In this document: piece after piece, positions 24,986-35,100 of the stretch
How the letters are laid out: the number at the start of each line of letters is the position of its first letter
How positions within the stretch are numbered: the first letter of the stretch is position 1
Assembly: GCA_963704505.1 (NCBI GenBank)
Contig: OY969912.1
Location: 992,001 to 1,056,000, forward strand
Length of the DNA stretch: 64,000 nt
Direction of reading: 5' to 3'
Source of the DNA: VRUE01 sp963704505
Lineage (GTDB): Bacteria > Actinomycetota > Thermoleophilia > Solirubrobacterales > 70-9
Program-made: the position numbers and the translations under genes
The notes under the pieces: generated by a model
The model's database searches: none
What the model was told of the DNA's origin: nothing
What the model saw: the letters and a program-made list of their open reading frames with translations, nothing else

Positions 24986-25337
24986 GAGCTCAGACGCGAC
25001 AACCGATCCGGGCAACTCGAATCGCGGGCCACGGCCGACTACCGCCCGTGATTGGCTCTTTGGCTACGCTCCCCGCCGCCAGCTCTTGACTGAGCTGTTC
25101 GGGCCAAATGGGCCGCCGCCTGAGTTCAAGGCCAAGGGCCTCTCCGCCGCCCAACTCGCCGGCCTCGGCGGCCGCTGTCGTTCCGGCGCCAAGGCCGACA
25201 TCGCTGCACTTGAGGAGCTTGGGCTGATTCGGCGCCGCCGCGTCGGCCGCCGCGATCGCTACTTCCCCCGCGCTGATTGCGATCTCGCTCGCTCGCTCTG
25301 CCTCGTGCTCGAAAGCGTCGAGCGCACCCTCAGCTAA
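24984..25337 (+). CDS. Winged-helix transcriptional regulator (117 aa)
   Basis: TTG 24984 is the only standard start before the domain: a stop codon lies at 24972-24974 in frame, and the next TTG (25085) would cut into the fold. The helices RRQLLTELFG and LSAAQLAGLGGRCRSGAKADIAALEELGLI plus the wing RRRRVGRRDRYFPR form an ArsR/MarR-like wHTH. The start overlaps the right arm of the perfect palindrome, so the mRNA is probably leaderless or nearly so, and autoregulation is likely. Confidence 0.7.
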   Translation: MSSDATTDPGNSNRGPRPTTARDWLFGYAPRRQLLTELFGPNGPPPEFKAKGLSAAQLAGLGGRCRSGAKADIAALEELGLIRRRRVGRRDRYFPRADCDLARSLCLVLESVERTLS

Positions 25338-25482
25338 CTCCCCTCGTTCCGGGCGACCGCGCCCAGATAACCCAAGCGCATCCACTCGATTTCTTTCGAG
25401 AGCCACCTGACCTTCGAGCCCCTGCATTCATCGGATTGCGAGTCGCGGGAGCCCCTACCTGTTGCGTTTTTGAAGTTTTCCA

Positions 25483-25573
25483 CCAACGCGACTCAAGAAT
25501 TTGACTTCATGATGGGCCCATTCAGCCTGTCTGCGCGTTTTGGTCACGACGGTGGTGATGACCAAAATGCTCG
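25483..25573 (+). repeat. Composite intergenic element, copy B (19-mer plus hairpin)
   Basis: The 19-mer CCAACGCGACTCAAGAATT is followed 33 nt later by a hairpin: GCGTTTTGGTCA (25535-25546) pairs with TGACCAAAATGC (25559-25570), with one G-T pair. The same 19-mer plus hairpin order occurs at 38042-38130. Both hairpins end in ATGACCAAAAYGCTCGAC. Here the element precedes a DUF4160 remnant. Otherwise nothing else is seen between 25338 and 25590. Confidence 0.7.
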
Positions 25574-25590
25574 ACGGGAACGGAAGCTGA

Positions 25591-25680
25591 GCGGCGCCTC
25601 GCACCAGCACCTTCTTCGGAATCGTTATCGAGATGTACTACGGCGACCATCCGCTGCCTCACTTCCACGCCCGCCACGAG
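25591..25680 (+). pseudogene. DUF4160 N-terminal remnant
   Basis: The frame translates as TSTFFGIVIEMYYGDHPLPH followed by FHARHEGE, which is the start of a DUF4160 protein (usual form: ..FFGI.I.MYYGDHPPPHFHA). The normal start codon is missing; a stop lies just upstream at 25588-25590. After HEGE the family similarity ends in this frame, and a faint continuation (IRIET) appears in another frame, suggesting a further indel. DUF4160 genes commonly occur in toxin-antitoxin-like pairs with DUF2442. The remnant is in frame with the following HEPN gene. Confidence 0.65.
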
Positions 25681-25752
25681 GGAGAAGTCGCTCAATTCGG
25701 ATCGAGACCCGGGGAGCCCATCTGTCCGGCCAGTCTTCGAGGATCCGTGGGG

Positions 25753-26934
25753 ATGAGAGAGGTGAAGCCCCGAACCCCCGATCCCGACCGGATTTTCCCC
25801 AACCCCGACGCGGAGCCGATCATGATCGTGACGTTCGCTCTGGAACTACCGTTCTCGCTGCGGATGCCCGAGTTGCAGTTCGTGCACAGCCGACGCGGGC
25901 CCGGCTGGGAGGGCTGGGGCGCCGATGAAATCGCTCATCTCATCGATCTGGATGCCACGATCCCCGACGGCTTCGAGCCACACTTTCGGATCGCCTTGGG
26001 TGAGGCGACTGTACGCATCCCGGCGCCACTGACCGCTGCGAGGCTCGCGTTTCCCGAGTGGGTTGGATTCGAAGAGGCAGGCGGGGAGGACTCGATGGAG
26101 ACCGTGAGGACCACCGCCCTGGTTTCCGTCTATTCGCGAGCGCTTGACTCGCCCCTGGCCGACGCCGACGATCACGCCATCGGCGAATGGTTCTCCCGTT
26201 GCTTTGACGACGCTTTGGGTCTGTTGAACGACTATCTGGTCGTCCTGGCGACGGTCGACGACGAGTGGCATATATCTAGGATCTCGCGCGCCGACCTGCC
26301 GCGGATGGCGCCGTACCGGGTCGATATACGGCCGGCGCGGGAAGCAGCCGCAGGTGCGACCTCGACGCTCGACGTACACGCCAGAATCCGCGACGACCTG
26401 CCCGCCGAACGCGAGGCCGAGGAGGTTTCGACCGCCGTTCATCTGATTCACGCATACCGCGAAGGCCGCGCACCCTTCTTCGACTGGTCCCAATACATGC
26501 AGTCCGCGGAACACCATCTGGGCTCCGGTCGCTACGTGCAGACTGTGATCGCCGCGGCGACGGCGACCGAGGTCATGGTCAACATCTTCTTTCGCGAGGT
26601 GTGGGAGGCACTCGAGATGGACCCAGGCCGCCTCGACGGGGTCCTCGATTGCGGGTTCAGGAATCAGCTGTCCGATCACTTGCCCGGGTTCCTCGATCAG
26701 CCGGTCGATCTAGACGACGAGAATCTACCTCCGGGGCGCTGGTTCCAAGCCTGCTATCTCCTCCGAAACCGAGCGGTGCACGAGGGATACCGGCCGACAT
26801 CGGCCGAGGCGATGGACGCCACCTCCGCAACGCGGTCATTTGCCGCCTGGATCGGGGCCAACCTGAAGGAAGATCGGAGGACTATCCAGATCAAGGGAAT
26901 CCTCCAGACTCGGCCGATCGAAAGGCGGCGATAG
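25753..26934 (+). CDS. HEPN-type protein 1 (Rx4H motif)
   Basis: The frame is open from ATG 25633, but its first ~20 codons are the DUF4160 remnant, so I placed the start at ATG 25753. ATG 25822 has the better ribosome site (GGAG, 6 nt spacing) and may be the true start. The N-terminal half (MIVTFALELPFSLRMPELQF onward) aligns in pattern with the protein encoded convergently at 26973-28244. The C-terminal ~140 residues are helical (GSGRYVQTVIAAATATEVMV) and carry RNRAVH, the Rx4H motif of HEPN RNases. HEPN proteins act as RNases or toxin/defence effectors; the target is unknown. The two genes are convergent with only 38 nt between stops. Confidence 0.75.
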   Translation: MREVKPRTPDPDRIFPNPDAEPIMIVTFALELPFSLRMPELQFVHSRRGPGWEGWGADEIAHLIDLDATIPDGFEPHFRIALGEATVRIPAPLTAARLAFPEWVGFEEAGGEDSMETVRTTALVSVYSRALDSPLADADDHAIGEWFSRCFDDALGLLNDYLVVLATVDDEWHISRISRADLPRMAPYRVDIRPAREAAAGATSTLDVHARIRDDLPAEREAEEVSTAVHLIHAYREGRAPFFDWSQYMQSAEHHLGSGRYVQTVIAAATATEVMVNIFFREVWEALEMDPGRLDGVLDCGFRNQLSDHLPGFLDQPVDLDDENLPPGRWFQACYLLRNRAVHEGYRPTSAEAMDATSATRSFAAWIGANLKEDRRTIQIKGILQTRPIERRR

Positions 26935-26972
26935 CTGCGCCAGACTCGGCCCGCCGCCGACGCCTTGCTCGG

Positions 26973-28244
26973 CTAGGGGTTCCAAGACGCTGCAGTCTCG
27001 GCCTCTTGGATCCGGCGGAGACTGAAGGGGAGCACCTGAACTATCTGCCACGGGTAGTCGTGATCGGGATCCGTGAAGTCAATTTTCAGAGCCTTGGATA
27101 GCTCTGAGAGTGCGTTTTGTTTGGCAAGGTCCCCCTTCAATTCGCGGAGCACCTCTGCCGTCGCCCTTTTCGCCGCTACGGCCTCGGTCTGGGTGATCTG
27201 GCGCCCTTCGTGAACCGCTCCGTTGCGCATCCGGTAGGCGCTCGACCACCACTCACCCCACGCAGTCGAAGGGTCCCTGATGTCGATCTCCTTTCCGAGC
27301 AGCTTCGCGAGGCAGGCCGTCACCTGCTTTTGCAGCCACGCCGTCGAGCCTTTCGAGATCTCCTCGGCAGTCCAGTCCAGCCGTGCGCCTCCCTCACGGA
27401 TCGTGGTGCTGATGAGGACCTCCACGGCGGTGCCGAGCGTGATCACGCATCGAGTGCTCTCACCGAGTAACGAGTACGCCCAGGCGTCCTCCACGAGGGC
27501 GAAGAAATCCAGGTAAGGCTCGATGCCGTGGTTGGCGCCCGTCACCATTGCGGTGGCCCTCCATGCGAAATCCGGTGGTGGCTCGTCCACCGTCTTCAGC
27601 TCGGGCGCGTCGGGTCGGATCGAGACGAGAAGGTGGATCGGCGATCGCCCCGGCGAATCGCCGGGCCTCAGGTGGTCGACGATGATCGGCAAAAGCGGCG
27701 GGAGCTGTCCCGCGCCGAGTCGCCCGACGCGCCAGTCTGCCGCGGCCATGCTCAGTCCGGTGAGGAACCGATTGAGTTCCGCAAGGCAAGCGACGAACTG
27801 ACTTCGAAACCAGTCGAGCTCTCGATCGGTGTCGTGAGCGGGAATGTCGGAAGGGGCGACGAAGACGGAGAAGGACACGACGGATCGCATGAACTCAATG
27901 CCGCGATCTGCGCGCCTGAGTCCCCACCAGCGGGCCAGGCGCTCTCTCCGATTGAGCAAGGGACGGACCTTGTCCGCAAAAGCCTTGTCGGCCGCCCGCA
28001 GTGGGGGGGTTGATTTGACGCTGACTCGCCGAAAGCGGATCTGTGGTCCCGGCATCAGGTGGTCGGGGATGGATTTCGACCCCGGCCATTCAAGGAGCTT
28101 CCAGAAATCGTTACCGCTCCATCCGGCCCATGCCGGCGTCCGCGGGAGGAGTGGCGCCATCTGGTAGTCCTCGGGGACCGGCAGCAGGAAGGGAAGCTCG
28201 AGGACATAGGTGACGATTTTCGCTTCGGTTCGCTCCCCCGTCAC
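26973..28244 (-). CDS. HEPN-type protein 2 (423 aa, Rx4H motif)
   Basis: GTG 28244 gives MTGERTEAKIVTYVLELPF at the N-terminus, matching the start region of HEPN-type protein 1. The C-terminal helical domain includes GESTRCVITLGTAVEVLIST and the motif RNGAVH (R-x4-H) in a MRNGAVHEG context, the HEPN signature also seen in the paralogue (RNRAVHEG). Middle regions are diverged. It lies 84 nt downstream of the TPR gene stop on the same strand, so it may be the third gene of a HEPN3-TPR-HEPN2 operon. Confidence 0.75.
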   Translation of the reverse strand: MTGERTEAKIVTYVLELPFLLPVPEDYQMAPLLPRTPAWAGWSGNDFWKLLEWPGSKSIPDHLMPGPQIRFRRVSVKSTPPLRAADKAFADKVRPLLNRRERLARWWGLRRADRGIEFMRSVVSFSVFVAPSDIPAHDTDRELDWFRSQFVACLAELNRFLTGLSMAAADWRVGRLGAGQLPPLLPIIVDHLRPGDSPGRSPIHLLVSIRPDAPELKTVDEPPPDFAWRATAMVTGANHGIEPYLDFFALVEDAWAYSLLGESTRCVITLGTAVEVLISTTIREGGARLDWTAEEISKGSTAWLQKQVTACLAKLLGKEIDIRDPSTAWGEWWSSAYRMRNGAVHEGRQITQTEAVAAKRATAEVLRELKGDLAKQNALSELSKALKIDFTDPDHDYPWQIVQVLPFSLRRIQEAETAASWNP

Positions 28245-28328
28245 GGATCGATGGTCCCAATTGCTTCGGTTGGACAGTGGGAGCGCACGCGACCCAACAC
28301 ATTCGTGGCGTGGCGTGCGCGGGAGTTC

Positions 28329-30203
28329 TCACTCTCCAAAAAACCGCCCCAGCGCTTCACCGAAATGCTGGGCCTGGGGCAGGAAGCCGAGCCGCGGCTC
28401 ATCGAGGAAGGGCAGGAGGATCATCAGTGTTTTTCCCTCCTCGGTGCTCAGGTCCGGGCCATCCCCCGGACGCGGCGGCGGCTTCGCCGCCTTGATCGCC
28501 CGCAACAGGCCCTCCGCCTCGGGTATCCGACCCTGCAGCCCCCTGGTCACGGCCAGGCGGGCCTGGGCCTCGAGGTCGTGGCCGTCGAGGAGCTGATCGG
28601 CGTAGAGCAGTCTCTCTTCCGCTGTGGCGAAGTCCTCGCGCAAGAGCGCCGCGCAGCCCAACATGTAGTGGATCCGCGAATCCTCGGGGTGGTGCTCATA
28701 GCGCCACTCCAGCAGGCGCTGGTTCAGCGGTCGCAGCGCCCGCCGCAGGCGCAGGTTGCGAGGCGTCGTCTTTTGCAGCATCCAATCCCAGGCCCCCTCT
28801 CGCTGCGGTGGCCGTTCGCTTTCTTTGCTCGCGCCCCAATAACCGCGGTGGGCGTCAACAAGGGTCCGGTCGATCAACAGCGCCTCGCGGTAGTGCTCGC
28901 GGGCGGAGTCGAATTCGCCGAGCGCCCGGTGGGCGTCTGCCAGGTATAGATGCGAGCGGGCGCTGGGCTGCAGCTCATTTGCCCGCCGGTAGGCGTCGCG
29001 CGCCTGGGCGAAGTCTTTGGTGTGGTTGTAGTGGACGACGCCGATGCACGTATGCAGGTAGGGGCGGCGCGAGTATTCGGAGTCCTCGCGTAGGCCTTCG
29101 AACTGGGCAAGGCCCAAGTCGACCTCTCCGTTGCTCATGTATGCCTCGCCAAGGTTGTAGTTCGCCATCCCGTTACTCGGATCACAGTCCACCGCCCGCT
29201 TCGCATTGACGACGTGCCCGGCGGCGTCGATTTCTTCGCTCAGGTAGCGCAGGAAAGAGATACTCGCCAGCGTGTTCCAGAGCTCGATGTCGTTGGCGTC
29301 CCCTTCGCCGGCTCGCTCAATCCGCCCGAAGACATTCGCCAGGTTGTCGCCCGCCTCGGCGAAGGCGCTGTTGATCTCGATCGCTGCTCGGGTCTGCGGC
29401 GAGAGCGCTCCACGGTAGGGCGCCGCAGCCCGAAAGCAGCGCATCGTTTCGGCGGCGTCAGGTCGCGCCGCGGTTCCGGCCAGGACCAGGAGGGTGCCGA
29501 GGGCGCGGTCGGCGTGCTCGGACTCAAAGCGCTCCGCGGCGAGCCTGCGCAGTGGCTGGTCGGCGTCTACGAACTGCTCGTGCGAGGGCGCTGGCGCCTC
29601 GGTTCGCGAGTATCGCTGCGCGGAGAGCTCCTTCGGCCCCACTGTCCGCACGTTGGTGACGAAGCCGTCGCCGACCCGCCAGGAGAAGAGCATCTCGAGC
29701 CGCCAGCGGGCGACGCCGTCGATTGCCCGCACTTCGCCGAAGACGACGGCGCTCGCCGGCCCCTCATCCAGCAACAGCTTTGCCTGCTCGGCGCTCAGGA
29801 CCTCGGGAATCTCGCGCAACTCAAAGCGTCCTGCGACCTCTGGCTCTTCTTGAAGGCGCTCTCCGAGCGCCTTCAAGTGCTCGGTGGCGGCGTCCCTAGC
29901 CCGGACCGTATCGGCGGCGAAGCGCGAGAAGAAGACGATCGGGAGATCGGCGGGCTTCTTCAGGTAACGCCAGCCGGCCAGGGCGCTCAGAGCCAGGACA
30001 GCGATCGCTGCCGGGATCGCGAGGACGATCAGAACCGCGCCGGCCAGCACGCAGATGAACCCGAGTGCAAGCGCCCCGAACAGCCCCAGCGCCCAGCCGG
30101 TCGGGGAAAGGACGAAGGGTCGCCGGTGGGTGAGGCCCAGCAGGCGCCAGTAGAGGCTCGCCGCCCAGCGAAGAACCGCGTCTTCGATGGAGGCCGGACT
30201 CAT
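28329..30203 (-). CDS. Membrane-anchored TPR protein (624 aa)
   Basis: Two adjacent hydrophobic segments lie at residues ~35-75 (TGWALGLFGALALGFICVL and onward). A domain with FFSRFAADTVRARDAATEHL follows. From ~residue 270 there are multiple TPR-like helix pairs (NYNLGEAYMSNGEVDLGLAQ; RSHLYLADAHRALGEFDSAR; HYMLGCAALLREDFATAEER). It starts 8 nt after the stop of the HEPN-type gene upstream on the same strand, which indicates an operon. TPR domains mediate protein-protein contacts; here it could scaffold or sense for the HEPN proteins at the membrane (inference). Confidence 0.8.
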   Translation of the reverse strand: MSPASIEDAVLRWAASLYWRLLGLTHRRPFVLSPTGWALGLFGALALGFICVLAGAVLIVLAIPAAIAVLALSALAGWRYLKKPADLPIVFFSRFAADTVRARDAATEHLKALGERLQEEPEVAGRFELREIPEVLSAEQAKLLLDEGPASAVVFGEVRAIDGVARWRLEMLFSWRVGDGFVTNVRTVGPKELSAQRYSRTEAPAPSHEQFVDADQPLRRLAAERFESEHADRALGTLLVLAGTAARPDAAETMRCFRAAAPYRGALSPQTRAAIEINSAFAEAGDNLANVFGRIERAGEGDANDIELWNTLASISFLRYLSEEIDAAGHVVNAKRAVDCDPSNGMANYNLGEAYMSNGEVDLGLAQFEGLREDSEYSRRPYLHTCIGVVHYNHTKDFAQARDAYRRANELQPSARSHLYLADAHRALGEFDSAREHYREALLIDRTLVDAHRGYWGASKESERPPQREGAWDWMLQKTTPRNLRLRRALRPLNQRLLEWRYEHHPEDSRIHYMLGCAALLREDFATAEERLLYADQLLDGHDLEAQARLAVTRGLQGRIPEAEGLLRAIKAAKPPPRPGDGPDLSTEEGKTLMILLPFLDEPRLGFLPQAQHFGEALGRFFGE

Positions 30204-30211
30204 TTTGGCGC

Positions 30212-32023
30212 TCAGTCGATCCCGCCGGGCCGGTCGCCCTGCGCTGCGTTTTCATCGATCTCCTGCGCGAATCGCTCAGCGAGGGCCAACAGCTGCGCGA
30301 AGTTCTCGATTCCAGTCCAAGCGGCACGAAGGGCGCCCAGCATCTCCCTGGCCTCGTCGTCTTGCTCTTCTTCGATGGCCCTCAGCCGCTCACTCGCTGC
30401 GCGGCTACCCGCCACCGCGGCTCCAAAAGCCATCCCGATCGCGTTGAGGTCTCCCGGGGTGAGCTCGAAGGCCTGTACGTCATCGCCCTCGAGCGGCCCG
30501 CCCTGGCCGTAGAAGGCCGTATAGCGCGCCCAGCTGCCGACGGCGGCGATCAGCAGCGTGCCGAACCCGTGACTGGCGAGCCCGAAGCGCATGACCGCCA
30601 CCTGCGCAAGCCCTTCCTGCAGGATCTGCGCGAGGCGCAGCTCGCGGAGCGGATCTGGAAGCTGAAGCAACCCCGGGTTGAGAACGAGGCCGCCCGCGCC
30701 GGCAGCCATCTCGACGCTCGCCGGAACTCCCTTCGCCCGCGGGTCCAGGCTGACCTCGATCGGGTCGAACTCGACACTGAGGAACTCGGCGGCCTGCGCG
30801 AGCCAGTGATCGAGCCGCGCCTGCCAGCCGGGCTGTAGCTCGCCGAGGTAGGTGACTGCCATCGGCGGCGAGGCGGGATCGAGCTGCGCCTGCACCCGCT
30901 CCCACTCGAGGCCCGCCGGCTGCGGTGTCTCGGGAGCGGGAAGCCCATCGGGATGCCAGACGGTCTCGCGGTTTGCGCCCGATTCCCTGATTTTCTCCGC
31001 CTCGGCACCGAAGACCGCCGGGCTGAGGGCGGGCGGCCAGCTCGAGCTGATCCCCGCCGAGTTTCGAATCAACACGCGGACGATCGTCTCTAGGCGATAG
31101 TGCGCGGCCCCGATCAGCGGGTGGTCGCGGACCCCCTTGTGCACGATGTCCGCTCGCACGCCTGCTAGGCGACCGACCCCCAGCTCCCCGAGCCACTCCG
31201 GATCAAAGCCCGCCCCGACCAGCATCGCCTCGACCATTTTCGGAGCGGTCGTTCGGTAGGGCGTCAGCGCCTCTATCGCGATCCACAGATAGACGATCGC
31301 ATCGGCGCTCGGCCCTGCCCGGGTCGCCTTCAGATACCAGCGCGCCGCCTCGCTCAGCGGCTCCAGCTCAGCAGGCTTCAGGAGCGAGAGCCCGGCAATC
31401 GACCCTCGCTCCTCCTCGCCGACGTCGAAGGGCAGGAAGGTACGCAGCAGTGATCGCGTGTCCGCCGAGGCGACCGGCTGGCCGCCGCGGAGGGTGATCA
31501 CGTCCTCGAAGCGCTCCTCGATCGCGACCCGATCATCGAGGAGCGCGGCGAGGATCCCCAGCGCGGCTCGGGCCTCTTCGCGCCATTCCGAGATCGCTTC
31601 CCCGAGGGTCTGCGGCGGCTCGTCCGTCATCTGGCAGACGGTGAGCAGCTCGCCCTCCCCGACCCGGACCCCGAGCGTCATCGACTTGTCGAAGACCACC
31701 GGCAATCCGTGGCGCTGTCGCAGGATCGTTCGCTGGCTCAGAACTGGTCCCGAGACCCGGCTGATCTTGACCCTCCCCACCTGGCATTCCTCCGGCATAC
31801 CGGCCAGCGCCACCGTGGAGAAACCGAGCCGATAGACGATCTCGTCGGGGTCCTCGGGAATCGCACCCGGCTGGGTGAGGTCAATGGCCTCTCGGCCTGA
31901 CTCGAGCTGCGCAAAGAGGTCGACGAACCCCATCGTCCCGAAGCCTGCCACAGCGGTTCGCATCGTGCAGTGATCGGGATCTAGCAGCACACACGGATCC
32001 TCACAACGCGATGATGTTGTCAT
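30212..32023 (-). CDS. HEPN-type protein 3 (603 aa, Apea-like segment)
   Basis: The long N-terminal part has no named domain. Around residues 240-320 the sequence ADAIVYLWIAIEALTPY is followed by RADIVHKG, an R-x4-H motif in the setting typical of Apea-like HEPN domains. The C-terminal ~200 residues are helical and end in an acidic region (EEEQDDEAREMLG). It is the first gene of a minus-strand run HEPN3-TPR-HEPN2 and is divergent from the subtilase gene; the 153-nt gap 32024-32176 should hold both promoters. A role as RNase effector or sensor is inferred from the motif. Confidence 0.7.
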   Translation of the reverse strand: MTTSSRCEDPCVLLDPDHCTMRTAVAGFGTMGFVDLFAQLESGREAIDLTQPGAIPEDPDEIVYRLGFSTVALAGMPEECQVGRVKISRVSGPVLSQRTILRQRHGLPVVFDKSMTLGVRVGEGELLTVCQMTDEPPQTLGEAISEWREEARAALGILAALLDDRVAIEERFEDVITLRGGQPVASADTRSLLRTFLPFDVGEEERGSIAGLSLLKPAELEPLSEAARWYLKATRAGPSADAIVYLWIAIEALTPYRTTAPKMVEAMLVGAGFDPEWLGELGVGRLAGVRADIVHKGVRDHPLIGAAHYRLETIVRVLIRNSAGISSSWPPALSPAVFGAEAEKIRESGANRETVWHPDGLPAPETPQPAGLEWERVQAQLDPASPPMAVTYLGELQPGWQARLDHWLAQAAEFLSVEFDPIEVSLDPRAKGVPASVEMAAGAGGLVLNPGLLQLPDPLRELRLAQILQEGLAQVAVMRFGLASHGFGTLLIAAVGSWARYTAFYGQGGPLEGDDVQAFELTPGDLNAIGMAFGAAVAGSRAASERLRAIEEEQDDEAREMLGALRAAWTGIENFAQLLALAERFAQEIDENAAQGDRPGGID

Positions 32024-32176
32024 CTCAAGTTACCTAACGAGACTACCTTCACTACCAACCTTTCTTTGTCGTCGAAGTCGACTCGAAGCAGACTCCTCAA
32101 AAGCCGGGCCTCGATCAGAAGCCTTAAACGAGTGTGACTACCGTGCAACGCGATGCGAAGCTAGAGTCCTCATCCC

Positions 32177-35100
32177 ATGAGGCTCGGCTCTACAGTGATC
32201 GTCGCATCCATCTTGATGCTTGTGTACGGCGATACCGATCCACCCGGCGCGATTGCATTTCCCTCTGGTCTGCAGCGCCCGGCAAAACCCGCAATCTCAC
32301 TCCGCCTGCCGCCAAACCTCCAGCGTAACTCGCAGGCAACGGCAACGGGGAGGGTAAGAAACCCAGCGGGTGCGACTTCAGTCAGACTCCAAGGCAATCA
32401 GGGTGGGCTGTGGCATTCCCTTTCCCATGGTGACGTGTCCCGCGGTGCCTACCGAATTGCCTTCACGGCGCCGCCGGCCGGCCCACTGCGGATCCGGGCT
32501 CTCTTGGTCAACCGAGGGCGAATCGTGGCCCGATCGCCGGTTCGCACCCTTCGGGGTCAAGACACCGACAATCCGGTAGACGAAGGCGGGGGCAGCTCCG
32601 CGACGCCGCCAAACTCAGGTGGGGGCTCCCCCGGACCGTCGCCGCCCTCGGGAGAACCGCCCTCCGACGAACCGCCCCTCTCGATCACGATCCCAGCGCT
32701 AACGGTTCAGGCCGGCTCCGTCGCAGCGGCGGAGTTGCCTGCGCCGCTCACCTCCCTCACTGAAATCGGTGCGCCGCAGGAGGGTGCCACACCTGGACTC
32801 GAGACGATCGTCAAAGACGGCGAGCTCTTCATCAGCGCTTCGAGCGACGCGCAGCTCGGGCAGGCAACGCTCCTCGCCGCGGGCAGCGGCTGCACCCAAA
32901 GCGATTGCGCCAAGCCGCTGTTACTCTCGATCCCGATCTCCGTAATCGGCGTTCAGGCGCCCCCTGGAGCGCTCGAAGAGCTCACCGAACCCTCGCCCGA
33001 CCGAGTCGCCGACGCCGTCGACGACGCCCTCAATGATGAGCTACTGATCGCCCTGGGTACCCCCGACGAACCGGGCGACCGTACCGAGGCTGCATTCGAC
33101 GCAACGGCGATCGGCGGTGTCGTCTCAGGTGGGCTCGATGCGATCGGGGTATATGAGATCCGTTGGAGCAACCCGCAGGATCTAGATGCTCGCCGAGCCG
33201 CGCTTGAATCGCTTCCAGGAGTGACTGCGGTCAGCAGCTTCACGCTCGACGAATACGTCGCTGACACGACGACACCGTCGATCGACCCCGAGTTCGACCA
33301 GCCCTGGTGGACCTGGCGCTTCGACCAAATCGATGTCGCCCCGGCCTGGGCGAGAACTGACGGCTCAGACGTCGCGGTGGGAATCATCGACGAAGGCGCC
33401 GTCTTCGCGAGCCACCCCGACCTGAACGTGCGCGAAACGCTTCCCGGCTCCTCTCGCTCGGCGCGGCATGCAACCCACGTGGCGGGACTCGCTTGCGCCC
33501 GCGGCGACAATCAGCTGGGGATGACCGGGATCGCTTCCGGGTGTCCGATTGTGACCGTAGGCGTCGGCGGGCTGCAGGGCTTCTTCGCCAAGGTGTTGAC
33601 GGCGATGACACAGATGGCGACCAGGCCCGGAGTGGAGGTGGTCAACATCTCGCTGGGCGAGAATGCCGCCGCAGGATGCGCGACCGACTTCGAAGCTGAG
33701 CAGTTTCAGGCTCATGCTGAAGATGCGGCACCGATGTTTCGCCACCTGCTCGCGGGCGTTGGTTCCTCGATCGTTTGGACCTTCTCGGCAGGCAATAATT
33801 GCGCCCCGGGGATCCCGAGTCCGTGGGGGCAAAGCTCCGACCTCGAAAATGTGATCACCGTCGGAGCGACCAACTCCGACGGCTCCCTGGCGAGCTTCTC
33901 GGACTACGGACGCAAGGTCTCGGTGGTCGCTCCCGGCGGCGTCGAGACGAACCCGCCGGCGGGCGCCGCCGACCCCTGCGGCTCGCCTCTTTGCTTCGGT
34001 CAGATGGGCCTGCTCAGCACGACTGCCGCCTGCTCGGCGGTCCAATGCACCGCCGGGTACGGCGAGATGATGGGAACCTCGATGGCGGCTCCGATCGTGG
34101 CGGGGGTCGCCGCGCTGGTGCGCTCGGAGAGTCCGTCCCTGAGTGCGGAGGAAGCCGGGGAATGCATTAAGACGACAGCTGGCATCGGCGCGGGTTACAC
34201 CAGCGGACCGAGCAGCGAGCCGGCAGGCTTCGCGCGAAGGTTCTCGGTGCCGGCCTCCGGCATCCCGATCGTCAACGCCGCCGCCGCGGTCGAATGCGCG
34301 TCACCACCGGAAACTCCGACCGGTGAGCCTGCGGGCCCCGATGTGGTCCCGGTCGACTACCTTGGCATCGCGAGGACCGGCACCCATCCCCGGATCAGCC
34401 GCGACGGGCGCTACGTCTGGTTTGAGTCCAGCACCGACCTTCTTCCCGGCATTCGCCCCGAGGGCCAGGCTGTCTACATCCGCGACTACGTCGCAGGGAC
34501 CACTCGTCGAATCGACCTACCCGACGTCAGGCACGACAGCAGCGAGGAACTGCTGGCGATCTCACCTAGTGGCCGCTACGGGCTCGTGCGGGTCAACCGC
34601 GGAATTCCTTACCTCGTCGATCAATCCAATCAATCGGTGACTTCCGTCGGCCAGTATCTCGGTGAATCCCAGAGTCTCGGCCTCGAGGACGACGGCGACA
34701 CGATCATGACCGGCCCTTCCAACCATCCAGAAGGGTCCGAACGCGGCAACGTCGTCGACCTCTTCTCGATATCGACCGGCGTCCGGACGCCGCTCCCCTG
34801 CCCGACCGAGCGCTACGACAACGAAGATTTCATCAAGGTGAACCTGGACAACAGCGGCTTTGCCGGAGTGAGCAGCATGGGCTGCCGCTACCAAGCCTCG
34901 GGCTACACGATCAACCTCGCGACCCATGCGGTTAACGAAGTGATCCCGGGGCTCTGCAACAACCTCGGCAACGCCTGCGTTGAAGACTTCGCGACCAACG
35001 AGACCGGCTCGGACTTTCTGAACGCAATCTGCTGCTCGGATTTCGAAGGTCACGGCAGCGAGTGGCTCAACAACAAAAAACTTGCCATCGGAGGTGTATT

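Noticed and set aside
24961..25032. Extension of the 24547-24960 gene to GTG 25032
   Set aside because: It would translate through the perfect palindrome and overlap the divergent wHTH gene; ATG 24960 at the palindrome edge is more economical.
29214..30512. 432-codon plus-strand frame over the TPR and HEPN3 genes
   Set aside because: It crosses the junction of two well-supported minus-strand genes and shows no domain.
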